Origin: Nicotiana tabacum
Taxonomy: Eukaryota; Streptophyta; Magnoliopsida; Solanales; Solanaceae
Assembly: GCF_000715075.1 (NCBI RefSeq)
Contig: NC_134102.1
Span: 108,636,001-108,700,000, forward strand
Length of the DNA stretch: 64,000 bases
Direction: 5' to 3'
Both the position numbers and the translations under genes were made by a program. The notes under the pieces were generated by a model. The model was not told where the DNA came from and searched no databases. It worked only from the letters and a program-made list of their open reading frames with translations. Shown here one piece after another: positions 21,083 to 32,960 of this stretch (the stretch's first letter is position 1; the number at the start of each line of letters is the position of its first letter).

Positions 21083-22640
21083 TTGAACCATTCTATTCTT
21101 TTTCTCGCAAATGGCGGGAACACACACAACATCTACGATCGGGCAAGGGTCGGATCCCCTGTTATAGATACCACCAAGCGCATAGGCCAAGGTCGAGCCA
21201 GAGGCCGAGGCAGGGGAAGAGGCAAGGCTCAGCCTATAGCTCGGGCAGCATCACCTCCTGTGGAGCCCCAGATCAATCATGAGGAGGAGGTCCTAGATCT
21301 AACCGTACCAATTGTACCGGCTCAGGTTCTAGAGGGATTTATATCCACTCTAGTGATTCAGGATGCTTTGGTTCGTCTAGTGGGCCTGATGGAGAGTGTG
21401 GCCTAGACCGGCACATGTCAGTGGCACCAACCGTCTCTCAGAATGGGGGAGGAGAACAGACTCCTGCTACTCACATTCCAGAGTAGGTGGCTCCCCTATA
21501 TCAGACTCCAGCAGCCCATCCAGTTGGGTTAGTTAAGCCGGTTGTTGCGGTATAGGCCGAAGGGAGGCCCATTATGTCTTCTAAGGCCTTGATGAGGTTG
21601 GATAAGTTTACCAAGTTCTTTCCAGTTCATTTTAGTGGTGCACCTTCTGAGAACCCACAGGATTACTTAGACAGTAGCCACGAGGTGTTCCAGATGACCG
21701 ATTCTGCCAAGAGATAGTGGAGAGATTATGTGTTGACCAGACTAGCTGGTTCACCTTTACTTACCTGGGATCAGTTTTCACAGCTATTTCTAGAGAAATT
21801 TATTCCTTTCACTCTGAGAGAAGAGTATCACAAGCAATTTGAGCGTCTTCAGCAGGGTGGTATGACCGTTACCTAGTATGAGACTTGATTTGTGGACCTA
21901 GATCGACATGCCATTGTTTTACTCCATATTGAGAGTGAAAAAGTGAGAAGATTCATTGATGGACTCACTTTCAGTATCAGGCTACATATGGCTAGGGAAA
22001 CTGGATATGATATTTTATTTTAGAGAGCCGTAAAGATTGCTAGACAGATCAAGATGGTCTGTGATCAAGAGAGGGGGCCGGTATCAGATAAGAGGCCTCG
22101 TTATTTTGGACATTTTAGTGGCGCCTCATCTAGAGGCAGGGGTACTTTTGTTAGGGTCCATCCTCCTAGGCCATTTCAGTTGGCACTTCAGGCATCCCCC
22201 GGTGCTTCAGGTAGTCGTGGTCCTTATGTATCTCATCCTAGGAAGCTATCCTACAGTGCACCATCCGCTCCTATTAGTGCGCCTCCGATCCAGCGCTAAC
22301 ACAGTGGTTATCTGGTCCATCCAGGTTAGTCTCACCTTCAGCAGCCACAACAGACGGGTGGGTGTTTTGAGTGTAGGGGTACAAATCACATTAGGAATTA
22401 CTCATAGATTCTCGAGTAACATGCCACAGTAGAGTTCTCGTGCCATGGTTCCGGCATCGGTTGCTTCACCGCCCGCTCAAGCTGCCAGAAATGGAGGTCA
22501 GGCCATTAGAGGTGGAGGCAAGCCAGCTAGAGGCTTTTCAAGAGGCGCGGGTCAGAGTGGTGGGTCCCAACCCCATTTTTATGCATACCCAACTAGGCTT
22601 GAGACCGAGTCACCCGATGCCTTATCACGGGTATTGTTCT
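21083..22640 (+). pseudogene. gag: Element B gag
   Basis: An ATG at 21111 (MAGTHTT) fits the expected Gag start, but its frame stops after 18 codons. The Arg/Gly-rich N-terminal region continues in another frame (GRARGRGRGRGKAQP). The capsid region reads MSSKALMRLDKFTKFFPVHFS near 21574, then LTWDQFSQLFLEKFIPF and RRFIDGLTF, with stops near 21717, 21877, 21886 and 22022. The knuckle region near 22365-22410 reads CFECRGTNHIRNYS and has lost its final cysteine. Gag would have packaged the RNA. It is heavily degraded, much more so than the Gag of A. The leader 20926-21082 is non-coding. Confidence 0.85.
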
Positions 22641-25012
22641 AGTTTGCCATAGAGACGCTTCAATTCTATTTGATCCAGGTTCTACTTATTCCTATGTGTC
22701 ATCCTATTTTTCTTCATATCTGGTTACACCTCGTGATTATTTGAATTCTTTTGTATATGTGTCCATGCCTGTGGGAGATTTTATTATTGTAGATCATGTT
22801 TATCGCTCGTGTGTGGTTTCTATCAGTAGCCTTAAGACTAGTATAAATCTCCTACTTCTTGATATGGTGGACTTCAATGTTATTTTGGGCATGGATTGGC
22901 TGTGACCTTATCACGCAATATTGGGCTGTCACGCCAAGACGGTGACCTTAGCCATGCCGGGGTTGCCCCGATTAGAGTCGAGGGGGACTCATGGCAATTC
23001 TACCCACAAGGTTATTTCTTATGTGAAGGCTCGGCACATAGTCAAGAAGGGATGTCTAGCATATTTGGCCTATATTCATGATTCTAGTGCAGAGGTTCCT
23101 TCCATGGATTCGGTACCAGTTGTGCATGAGTTTCCTGAATGTGTTTGCTGCAAATCTGTTGGGAAAACCACCCTACAGAGATATCGACTTCTATATTGAC
23201 CTGGCTCCGGCTATGTAGCCCATTTTTATTCCGCCATACCGTATGGCGCTGCCTGATTTGAAGGAACTGAAGGAGTAGTTGCAGGATTTGCTTGATGAGA
23301 GATTCATTAGACCTAGTGTCTCGCCTTGGGTTGCTCTCGTGTTGTTCGTGAAGAAGAAGGATGGTTCGTTGAGGATGCGTTTAGATTATCGACAATTAAA
23401 CAAAGTCACTATAAAGAACAAGTATCTGTTTCGGGGGATTAATGACTTATTTGATCAGCTATAAGGTGCCAAAGTATTTTCGAAGATTGATTTGAGATCT
23501 GGATACCACCAGTTGAAGATTAGGGCATCGGATGTCCCTAAGATAGTTTTTCAACCTCGGTATGGGCATTATGAATTCCTAGTGATGTTATTTGGGTTGA
23601 CAAATGCCCCAACAACATTTATGGATTTGATGAATCGAGTATTTAAGCCCTACTTGGATTGTTTTGTTATCGTATTCATTGATGATATCTTGATCTACTC
23701 CCTCACTCGAGAGGAGCATGAGCAGCACCTTCAAGTTGTACTTCAGATCCTAAGAGATAGTCAGTTATATGCCAAGTTTTATAAGTGTGAATTTTGATTA
23801 TATTCGGTTGCCTTTTTGGGTCATGTTGTATCTGCCGAGGGCATTAAAGTGGATCTTAAGAATATTGAGGCAGTTCAGAACTGGCCTAAACCTATTTCAG
23901 GTACATAGATTCGGAGCTTCCTGAGTTTAGCGAGTTATTATCGCCGATTCGTCGAGGGGTTTTCATCCATTGCAGCCCCGTTGACTAAATTGACCTAGAA
24001 GGGTGCTCCATTCAGGTGGTCCGATGAATGTGAGTTAAGCTTTGAGAAGCTCAAGACTGCTTTGACTACAACCCTAGTGTTGGTGTTGCCCACTGGTTCA
24101 GGATCATACACAGTGTATTGTTATGCATCGCGTATTAGGCTTGGTAAAGTTTTGATGCAGGATGGCAGGGTGATTGCGTACGCATCACGGCAGCTGAAGG
24201 TTCATGAGAAGAATTACACCTTTCATGACTTAGAGTTGGCGGCTATTGTTCATGAATTGAAGATTTGGAGGCATTACCTCTATGGCGTATCGTGTGAAGT
24301 ATTCACAAACCATCGGAGCCTACAGTATTTATTTAGGCAAAAATATCTCAATTTGAGGCAGCAGAGATAGTTAGAGTTGTTGAAAGAATATGATATCATA
24401 TTTTGTATCATCCTGAGAAGGCCAATGTGGTAGCCGATGCCTTGAGTAGAAAGGCTGTGAGTATGGGTAGCCTTACATATATTCCAGCTGGTGAGAGACC
24501 TCTTGCATTGGATGTTCAGGCCTTGGCCATTAAGTTCTTGAGATTAGATATTTCGTATCCCAGTCGGGTTCTTGCTTGCACGATTTCTCGGACTTCTTTG
24601 TATGAGCGCATCAGAGAGAGTCAGTATGACAACCCCCATTTGCTTGTCCTTAAGGACATGTTGCAGCACGATGATTCCAAGCAGGTTACTGTTGGAGATG
24701 ATGGGATGTTGCGGATGTAGGGTCAGATTTGTGTACCTAATGTGGATGGGCTTCGTGAGTTAATTCTTGAGTAGGCCCACAGTTTGTGATATTCCATTCA
24801 TCCGGGTGCCGCCAAGATGTATCAAGACTTGAGGCAACATTATTGGTGGAGAAGAATAAAAAAGTATATAGTTCCATATGTGGCTCGATGTTTGAATTGC
24901 CAACATGTGAAGTAGAGCATCAGAGGCCTGGCGGTTTGCTTCAGAGACTTGAGATTCCCAAGTGGAAGTGGGATCGTATTACCATAGATTTTGTTATTAG
25001 TCTCCCATGACC
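22641..25012 (+). pseudogene. pol: Element B pol, truncated in integrase
   Basis: The protease region near 22650-22905 shows a FDPGSTYSYVSS-like site and ends VILGMDWL with a stop. The linker is frameshifted near 23150-23270. RT follows, with [20 protein letters not shown], a stop near 23461, LRSGYHQLK and an intact FIDDIL at 23675-23686. Further stops lie near 23797, 23907, 23995 and elsewhere. RNase H reads YCYAS, with the first catalytic aspartate changed to tyrosine. After a frameshift near 24396 the integrase keeps its HHCC-type finger (ARCLNCQ), with several stops. Coding ends near 25012, just after the first integrase aspartate (IDFVISLP), where foreign LTR sequence begins. It is nonfunctional and its intact FIDD gives no activity on its own. 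Confidence 0.88.
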
Positions 25013-25015
25013 AAG

Positions 25016-26048
25016 TTTAACGATCAGCCCGGTCGTTTTTAGTATTTTAACCCAGTTCCCTTATTTATTGCCTCATTTATGTCGTATCGTGGGTATGTGA
25101 CTTGCTGGGGGTGTTTGGTTTTAGCTTCGGGTGAGTTTTGGACTGAAACGAGACATATAGTTTCAAAGTTGGAAGTTTAAGTTGGAAGAGTTGACCGTAG
25201 TTTGACTTTTGTATAGACGATTCCGGAATGGAGTTTTGATGGACCGATAGCTTTATATGGTGATTTTGGACTTAGGAGCGTGCCCGGATATTGATTTGTA
25301 GGTCCATAAGTCATTTCGGCTTGAATTGGCGAAAGTTAGGAAATTTATGGTTTGGAATGTTGAGAAGTTTGACCAAGATTTGAATTTATTGATATCTGGG
25401 TCATATTCTGATTTCGGAATTGGAATAGGTTTGTCGTGTCATTTATGACTAGTGTGCAAAATTTGAGGTCAATTAGAGTTGTTTTGGTATTATTCGATGT
25501 TAGTTTTGGAAGTCGGATGTTCATAGTTTCAATAGGCTTGAATTGGGTTGCGATTAGTAGAATCAATGTTATTTGATGTGATTTTTGGTCTAGAGTAGGT
25601 CCGTTATGTGTTTTGGAACCTATTGGTATATTCGGACGGGGTCCCGGGGGGGGGGGGAGGGGCCGGGTGTGAATCAGATTGAAATCAGAATAATTTTGGA
25701 CTTAGTTATTATGCTGAGGCTGCTGAGTTCTGGTGCAATCACACCTGCGCACTTTGGGCTGCACCTATGCACTTTGGGCCGCAGGTACGGTATTGCAGAA
25801 GCGGCCTATGAGCTGCAGAAGCGAAAATTGGCTTGGGCAGTTGGGATCATAATATGGCCAGTGATCCGCAAAAGCAGACACGCAAGTGCGTATGGGGCAT
25901 CGCAGGAGTGGATTCAGTCTGGGGAAGGACCGCAGGTGCGGTCGAAGCTCCGCAGGTGCGGTCGAAGCTCCGCAGAAGTGTATTTGGCTGGCCTTGGTAG
26001 GAACTGCACCTATGATGAATTTCCCGCATATGCGGGGTCGCGGGTGTG
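25016..26048 (+). mobile_element. 5' part of a foreign LTR, fused to RT
   Basis: It begins near tttaacgatcagcccggtcg, a degraded form of the LTR start TGTAACGACCCGGCCGGTCG. LTR-like text follows (gagttttggac, tagtttgacttttgtatagacg). It ends within a CpG palindrome array at about 26048, exactly where RT coding of element C resumes. Only the first kilobase of the LTR is present and no duplication is visible. It has no coding capacity. Confidence 0.7.
25735..26047 (+). repeat. CpG palindrome array, GCAGGTGCGGTCGAAGCTCC type
   Basis: Short units such as ccgcaggtgcgg and tgcgcactttgggc occur, one unit being directly repeated near 25928-25970. The array starts about 715 bp after the LTR-like start, the same offset as in B, C and D. 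Confidence 0.65.
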
Positions 26049-28440
26049 GATTTGATGAATCGGGTATTTAAGCCCTATTTGGATTCTTTTGTGATCGTAT
26101 TCATTGATGATATCTTGATCTAATCCCGCAGTCGAGAGGAGCATGAACGGTATCTTCGAGTTGTGCTTCAAACTCTGAGAGATAGTCAATTATATGCCAA
26201 GTTTTCAAAGTGTGAGTTTTGGTTAGACTCGGCCACCTTTTTGGGGCATGTTGTATCGGCCGAGGGCATAAAAGTGGATTCAAAGAAGATTGATGCAGTT
26301 CAGAACTGGCCTAGACCAACTTCAACTACACAGATTCGGAGTTTCCTAGGATTGACGGGTTATTATCGCCGGTTTGTGGATGGGTTTTCATCCATAGCAG
26401 CCCCATTGACTAGATTGACCCAGAAAGGTGCTCCATTTAGGTGGTCGGATGAGAGTAAGTTGAGCTTTCATAATCTCAAGATTGCCTTGACTACAGCGCC
26501 AGAGTTAGTATTTCCCACAGGTTCAGGATCATACACGGTGTATTGTGATGCATCGTGTATTAGGCTCACTGTAGTATCGATGCAGAATGGCAGGGTGATT
26601 ACGTACGCGTCGCGACAGTTGAAGGTGTATGAGAAGAATTACCCAGTTCATGACTTAGAGTTGGCGGCCATTGTTCATGCACTGAATATTTGGAGGCATT
26701 ATCTCTAGGGCGTGTCATGTGAGGTGTTCACGGATCATCAGAGTCTACATTATTTGTTCAACCAAAAAGATCTCAACTTGAGGCAGCGGAGGTGGTTGGA
26801 GCTGTTGAAAGACTATGATACACCATTTTGTATCATCCCGGTAAAGCCAATGTGGTGGCCGATGCCTTGAATAGAAAGGCTGGGAGTATGGGTAGCCTTG
26901 TGTATATTTTAGTGGGTGAGAGACCACAAGCATCAGATGTTCAGGCTTTGGCCAATCAGTTCGTAGGTTAGATGTTTTGGAGCCCAGACTTATTCTAGCT
27001 TGCATGGTCTCTCGGTCTTCGTTGTATGAGTGTATCAGAGAGCATCAGTATGATGACCCATATTTGCTTGTCCTTAAGGACATGGTGCGGCACGGTTGTG
27101 CCAAGCAGGTTACTATTGGAAATGATGGGGTGTTGTGGATGAAGGGTCAGATTTGTGTGCCCAATGTGGATGGGCTTCGTGAGTTGATTCTTGAGAAGGT
27201 CCAAAGTTCGCTGTATTCCATTCATCCGGGTGCCGCCAAGATATATCAGGACTTGAGGCAGCATTATTGGGGGAGGATAATGAAGAAGGATGTAGTTGCA
27301 TATATGACTCGGTGTATGAATCGTCATCAAGTAAAGTATGAGCATTAGACGCCTGGCGATTTGCTTCAGAAGCTTGACATTCCCGAGTGAAAGTGGGAGC
27401 ATATTACCATGGATTTTGTCGTTGGGCTCCCACGGACTCAGAATAAATTTGACGCGGTATGGGTCATTATGGACAGGTTGACCAAGGCAACACTATTTAT
27501 TCCAATAGCAGTTACCTAATCTTCAGAGTGGTTGACTGAGATCCATATCCGTGAGATCGTTTGTCTTCATAGTGTGCCGGTGTCCATCATTTTTTATCGA
27601 GGTACACAGTTCACCCCGCACTTCTGGGGGCAGTACAACATGATCTAGGCACAAGGGTTGAGTTGAGTACAACATTTCACCCCCATACGGACGGACAGTC
27701 CGAGCGCACCATTCAGATATTGGAGGATATGCTTCGCGCATGTGTTATGGATTTTGGGGGTTCTTGGGATCAGTTCTTGCCACTTACGGAGTTTGCCTAC
27801 AACAATAGCTACCAATCGAGTATTCAGATGGCTCCTTGTGAGGAAATATATGGGAGGTGGTGTCATTCGCCAGTTGGCTGGTTTGAGCCGGGAGAGGCTC
27901 GGTTGTTGCGCACCGATTTGGTCCAGGATGCCTTGGAAAAGGTCAAGATGAGTCACTTCGCACAGCTCAGTCTAGAAAGAAGAGTTATGCCGATCGTAGA
28001 GTTCGTGATGTTGCATTCATGGTTGGCGAGAGGGTTCTGCTCCTGGTTTCACCCATGAAGGGTGTGACGAGGTTCAGAAAGAAGGGCCAGTTGAGCCCTA
28101 GGTATATCGGACCTTTCGAGATTTTTGAGAGAGTGGGTGAGGTAGCCTACATGCTTGCATTGCCACCAAGTTTATCAGCGGTCCATCCAGTGTTCCATGT
28201 GTCCATGCTCCGGAAGTATCATAGTGATCCATCCCATATATTAGATTTCAACTCAGTCCAATTGGGCAAGGATTTGACTTATGAGGAGGAGTCGGTGAAC
28301 ATTTTAGCCCGGCAAGTCTAGAAGTTGAGGTCTAAGAGTTATCCTTCAGTTCGAGAGTAGTGGAGAGGTCAGCCGATCGAGGCATCCATGTGGGAGTCCG
28401 AGTCGGACATGCATAGTAAATATCCACACCTTTTCACCTG
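26049..28440 (+). pseudogene. pol: Element C pol (RT palm to chromodomain)
   Basis: Coding starts inside RT at [20 protein letters not shown] is intact at 26100-26111 but is followed by a stop. RNase H reads YTVYCDAS, the ELAAIVHAL glutamate and FTDHQSL, with a stop near 26707 and a frameshift near 26820. The integrase finger has lost a cysteine (RCMNRHQ). The first core aspartate is present (MDFVVGLPRT), the second is changed (IFYRG for ISDRG), and the glutamate region DGQSERT is in another frame from 27663. The C-terminal domain (KKGQLSPRYIGPF) and chromodomain-like tail (KDLTYEEESVNILARQV) follow with more stops. Gag, protease and the RT N-terminus are absent. It is close to B, and the 1-5079 fragments belong to the same family. 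Confidence 0.88.
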
Positions 28441-28487
28441 CTCGGGTACTTTTTTTCTAATTTCGTTTGAGGACGAACATTTGTTTT

Positions 28488-28499
28488 AGAGGTGGAGAA
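28488..28499 (+). other. Element C polypurine tract
   Basis: agaggtggagaa lies directly before the LTR start TGTGATGACCC at 28500. The preceding 28441-28487 is short non-coding sequence. Confidence 0.8.
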
Positions 28500-29204
28500 T
28501 GTGATGACCCAAAAAAGTTATTTTGAGTTTTAGCCTTTATTTCCATGTTCTGAGACCTCGACTAGATCTGTTTAGTGTTCCTCGATTTGCGAGCACAATC
28601 CATGTCTCTCGAAAGTTTTTATGTAGAAAATTGAAGAAAATACAAAATTTTGCCTTAAAATAATTTAAGTTGACTACGGTCAATGTTTTGTGAAAACGGA
28701 ACCGGATCAGTATTTTGACGGTGCTGGAGGATCCATGTCATGATTTCAAACTTGGGCGTATGCCCGGAATTAATTTCAGAAGTCCGTAGGTCAAATTGTG
28801 TTGATTTGCCAAAATTTGGCAATTTGAAGTTGAAAGGTTTGACCATAGGTTGACTTTTAGCTATCGATCTCAAAATTTGAAGTTTTGACTTTGAATAGAT
28901 CCATTATAGTATTTTTGACTTGTCTACAAAATCTGGTGCAAAACGGAGTTGATTTGACGCGATTTGGACGTCCGGTTGTAAATTTGAAAGTTCTTAAATT
29001 TCATTAAAAATTTCATACATTTTGATGTTTGATTCGTAGTTCTAGGTGTTATTTTGATGTTTTGATCACGCGAGCGAGTTTTTATGGTGTTTTCAGACTT
29101 GCGTTGAGGTTTGGTTTGGAGCCCCGAGGGCTCATGTGAGTTTCGGATGAGTTTCGGAGTATTTGGGAGAGTTTTTGTGTTACTGGTGTGAACTGGTGTT
29201 GCAG

Positions 29205-29475
29205 GCTTCGCAAATGCAAGGTTTGAAGTCGCATTTGCGATTTATGGGCTAGTCTATTACGGTCGCATTTGCGACCAATTATTCGCAATTGCGAAGGTGA
29301 CTTGGGATCAGCAGTGATCGCAATTGCGATCATATTGCGATCATTTGATCGATTTTGCAAAGCTCCAATATTTGTATTTGCGAACTTGTCGTCGCAATTG
29401 TTATGACACCAGGGATGTGAGGAGTTCGCTTTAGTGATACTTTCTTCGCATTTGCGACACCTGCGACTGGACCTA
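29205..29475 (+). repeat. Palindrome array, CGCAATTGCGA type
   Basis: Repeats of gcatttgcga, cgcaattgcgat and tcgcaattg form short palindromes about 705 bp into the C LTR. Although B and C share the LTR family, the palindrome text differs (TTCGCGAA in B, CGCAATTGCG in C), so this module has turned over faster than its flanks. Confidence 0.75.
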
Positions 29476-30454
29476 AGCTGAGGGACGGGATTTTTAGCCT
29501 CATTTTCATATTTTTGAACCCTAGGCTCGGTAGGAGGCGATTTTGGAAGAGGTAATTTCATCTACAAACTTTGGGTGAGTGATTCTAATCCTTTTTAATC
29601 ATATTCCATCAATTCATCTTAAATTGTAACATCAAAATCATGTGAATCAAATTGAAAATTTGTAAAACCTTGTCAAGTTTTTGAAAAATAAGAAATTGAG
29701 TTTTGAGAGTCGATTTGTACTCGAATTTTGAAACTAATCACATATATGAACTCATGGGGTGATGAGTAGTCAGAATCTACCATTAGACCCGAGTTTTGAC
29801 CGGGCAAGCCCCAAGTTGACTTTTGTTGACTTTTGAAAAAAGTGTAAAGATCTTAGCTTTATCTATTGTAATTGATTTCCCTAGAATATTTTGATGATAT
29901 TAAGTCGATTTTGGTTAGATTTGATTGGTTTGGAGGCAAATTTTAAAGGAAAGGCCCCGGTTGAACTTTAATTTGATTGTGGAATGAGGTAAGTGTTGGG
30001 TCTAACCTTGATTTGAGGGAATTAGGAACCCTTGAACTATATGCTATGTGGGTTACATGTGTAATAACGTATGTGCGAGGTGACGAGTGTATATACGCCA
30101 TCAAAATAATTGTTTCCATGTTTTCTTGTATTTCATGAATTAACTCAAGTCATGCATTAACTGTTACATGTTTTAATTTCTTCCTATGCTGTAATTTGTT
30201 ACTTGTCATTAACTATTCTTGTATTGAATTGTTCATCCCTTTCATGACTCCGTGATTAATTGCTACTTGCCTTAACTGTTTTACTTGCCCACCTTAATTG
30301 TCATGTACTTGACTTGTCTTGTTGCTTTGTAATATTTGCTACATCCCTTTATTATTACGTGGTTCATTTATTGCCTTGTACTCGTACTCTTGATTGTAGG
30401 AATTCTTGTACATTGAATTTATTGGATTGTTTATGTTTATTGAAATTGTTTGTG

Positions 30455-30790
30455 GATCGGGTTGCACACCACAACGGGAAGAATAATAAATTGAAATGGT
30501 GGAATAAGGGAGGATTTTTATATTGATTATAATGATATGGTGGGACCGGGTTGCGCGCCGCAACTCTTGTGTATCTAAAAGTTGATATAGATAAATGATG
30601 ATATGGTGAAATAAGGGAGGATTGTGACATCTGATTATGATGATATGGTGGGATCGGGTTGCGCGATGTAACAGATTATATATGTGACTCTTGATATTGA
30701 TAAATGATGCTATGGTGAAATAAGGGAGGGTTGTGTGTGTACGGTGGGATCGGGCTGCGTGCCGCAACGGATCGTGTGTGTTGTACTGGT
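30455..30790 (+). repeat. LTR minisatellite in C
   Basis: About four to five degenerate units are present, with blocks like gggatcgggttgcgcg followed by tgataaatgatgatatggtg. They match the units in B and in the minus-strand fragment. Confidence 0.75.
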
Positions 30791-31449
30791 TGTTTTTGTG
30801 TTGGTTTTCAGCATTCTTCTATGAAACTATGAGGTCTGTTATTCTGGGTTCTCTAATTGCGAGGATTGGGTGCATTTTTATAAATTAACTGCCTTACTTC
30901 TATTTCTTTCTTTGTTAGTATCACTATTACTTTATACAGGTTATTGTAAGTGGCCCGCCTTAGTCTCGTCACTATTTTATCTAGGTTAGGCTCAGCATTT
31001 ACAGAGTACATGGGGTCGGTTGTACTCATACTACACTTTGCACTTCTTGTGCAAATTTCGGAGTGGGTCCTAGCAGCATTCAGTAGATTTGCTCGAATCT
31101 AGTGCTGACGGAGACTTGAGGTACAGCTGCACAACGTTCGCAGCCCTGAAGTCCCCTCCCCGCCTATCTTTATTATTTTTTCTAAGTTCCAGAATAGTGT
31201 ATTTGATGCAGATTATGTTTGTAGCAATCTAGATGTTCATGTACTCGTGACACCAGTTTCTGGGTTATGTTTAGACTCACTGCTCTGTACTATTATTTAT
31301 ACTATACTTCAGACTTGTATCATTTTCCATTGTTAACACTTTGTCGTAAATTGTTAAAAATCAGTAAATTCTTTGTTCACATCGTCTTGCCTAGCAAATA
31401 GATGTTAGGCGCCATCATGACCCCGAGGTTAGGATTCCGGGTCATGACA

Positions 31450-31962
31450 CTTTTTAAGTTCAAAACTTAAAAAGCATGACGAATTACGAAAATAATTGCA
31501 TAAACATATATCATAAAGCTCAATCAGTTGCACAAACTAATGCGAATTCTGAAGATGAATTGCAGTACTTACAATGTATTTGTACTTTTTGAATCTGAAT
31601 ATGAATCTGGTTCAAGGTTCAGGTTTTATGATAAAGCTGCTGAGAGGAGAGGAGATCTTCGATTAAGGTTGAAGGAGATCTTTTGACGAGGGATGGAGTG
31701 ATGGAGGAGATCTTTTTCACGAATGAGGTTGTAGATCACGCGATTAATGCGTTATGCAGCTTTTATATCTTTTGTCAGGTGTATAATTGTCATATTATTA
31801 TAGATGTTTTGTCATGTGACTACCAAATCAATAATTTTTAAAAATAGGGTACAGGTTAAACAGTGGCACAAATATAGGGTATGACTGCAAATCCCCCGGA
31901 TTATTAATGCGTTGGTCCGGTTTGGCCCATTTAACACCTTTAACGTATGCAAACATCTTTTA
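31450..31962. other. Unassigned sequence between C and the MITE
   Basis: This is about 510 bp with no recognised element or gene. It opens with an inverted repeat (CTTTTTAAGTT, 3-base loop, AACTTAAAAAG) at 31450-31474. A purine-rich stretch with repeated gaggagatctt-like words follows near 31645-31710. No ORF of note is seen. It may be older host or decayed transposon sequence. Confidence 0.6.
31960..31962. other. TTA target duplication of MITE (left)
   Basis: TTA lies before the left inverted repeat and recurs at 49731-49733 after the right one. A 3-bp TWA duplication is characteristic of PIF/Harbinger elements. Confidence 0.7.
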
Positions 31963-32031
31963 CAGCTTGTTTGGATAGTTGTTACCCATCGTTTTATAAT
32001 GTATTGTATTGTATTGTATCGTTTTATGAAT

Positions 32032-32036
32032 ACAAT
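32032..32036. other. Target-site duplication of solo LTR D (left), ACAAT
   Basis: ACAAT precedes the inverted LTR end and recurs at 49069-49073 after the inverted LTR start. Confidence 0.9.
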
Positions 32037-32760
32037 TATCACGACCCAAAATTCGTTATAGGTCGTGATGGCGCCTAGCCGCCGTCAGGCAAGCGAATGG
32101 TAATTAATCAACTTAGCTACTCATTTTATTAGTTTCAAAATCATGAATCCCATTGAATAAGTAGCATAAAATCTTGTACTCGTAGAAAATATGTGATTTT
32201 ATTTTCCAATTTCCGTATAAGGTATAAATTACAAGGTGAAATGATAATAATTACGCAAACTACAATAATGAACATCCCGTAGGAACCCCCAAAACCTGGT
32301 GTCACAAGTGCATGAGCATTTACTAAGGAGTACAATAATAATACAACATTTGTCTAGAATGTAAATAAGATAGAATAAAATAAATAGTACGATGGAGACT
32401 CTATGGACTACGATGCGTAGCCTGGAATGCAGCTCACATGAAGTCTCCTCAACAGCTGTGCCTACTTGCCAAGATGATCATCAAATGAACTTGTCAGATC
32501 CTGCACATTTAGTGCAGAAGTACAGCATGAGTACGTAAATTAATGCGTACCCAGTATGTATCTAGCCTAATCCCTGAGAAGTAGTGATGAGGGATCGACA
32601 TCGACACTTACTAGTGGTCCAATAAATCAATATGGTAAATCATAAACAGATAAGAGTACAACAATAGTAGTGAGGTAAATCTGTTACTAACACAATCTTC
32701 CAAATTTTCTTCTAACAATATCAATCTCTCAATCTCGTATTCTATCTCGACTACCCGAAA

Positions 32761-32765
32761 ATATC
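32761..32765. other. Target-site duplication of element E (left), ATATC
   Basis: ATATC lies directly before TGATAAG of the E LTR and recurs at 46902-46906 right after the 3' LTR. Confidence 0.93.
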
Positions 32766-32960
32766 TGATAAGTGGGGATTTTGACTACTTATTGGCACTT
32801 TTTAACTTTTTTTTTAGTCTAAAAACATTGAATTGTGTGCCCGAAACTAATAAAATTGTGCAAAATTACAGGAATGCTGGAAGTTGGGCTCCCGAGATAA
32901 AATCTGACTCAAACAGGAATAGTCTAAGCATAAGGCAATAAAGGGCACAGAAGCACAAAA

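Larger units (their letters stand above)
28500..31449 (+). mobile_element. Element C 3' LTR (2950 bp)
   Basis: It begins TGTGATGACCC and ends ...gggtcatgaca (31449). It is colinear with the B LTR: start region, palindrome array, 65-bp repeats, conserved R/U5 text (ggttgtactcatactacac, gacttgaggtacagctgc) and terminus. The five bases after it (CTTTT) do not match the five before the B LTR (AAATG), so B and C are not the two ends of one simple insertion. Confidence 0.9.

Noticed and set aside
23675..23686. Possible active RT in B because FIDD is intact
   Set aside because: Multiple stops in gag and pol, a tyrosine in place of an RNase H aspartate, and truncation in integrase rule out activity.
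25645..25663. G-run as a quadruplex or regulatory site
   Set aside because: It is a single homopolymeric run without spaced G-tracts inside a decayed LTR and is more likely slippage or sequencing-prone sequence.
8227..31449. B and C as one intact element with 5' and 3' LTRs
   Set aside because: The flanks do not match (AAATG versus CTTTT), RT to integrase is present twice, and a foreign LTR piece separates them. A recombinant or two elements is more likely.
31450..31962. Host exon in the unassigned segment
   Set aside because: No ORF of useful length, no convincing splice signals and no recognisable protein similarity were seen in any frame.
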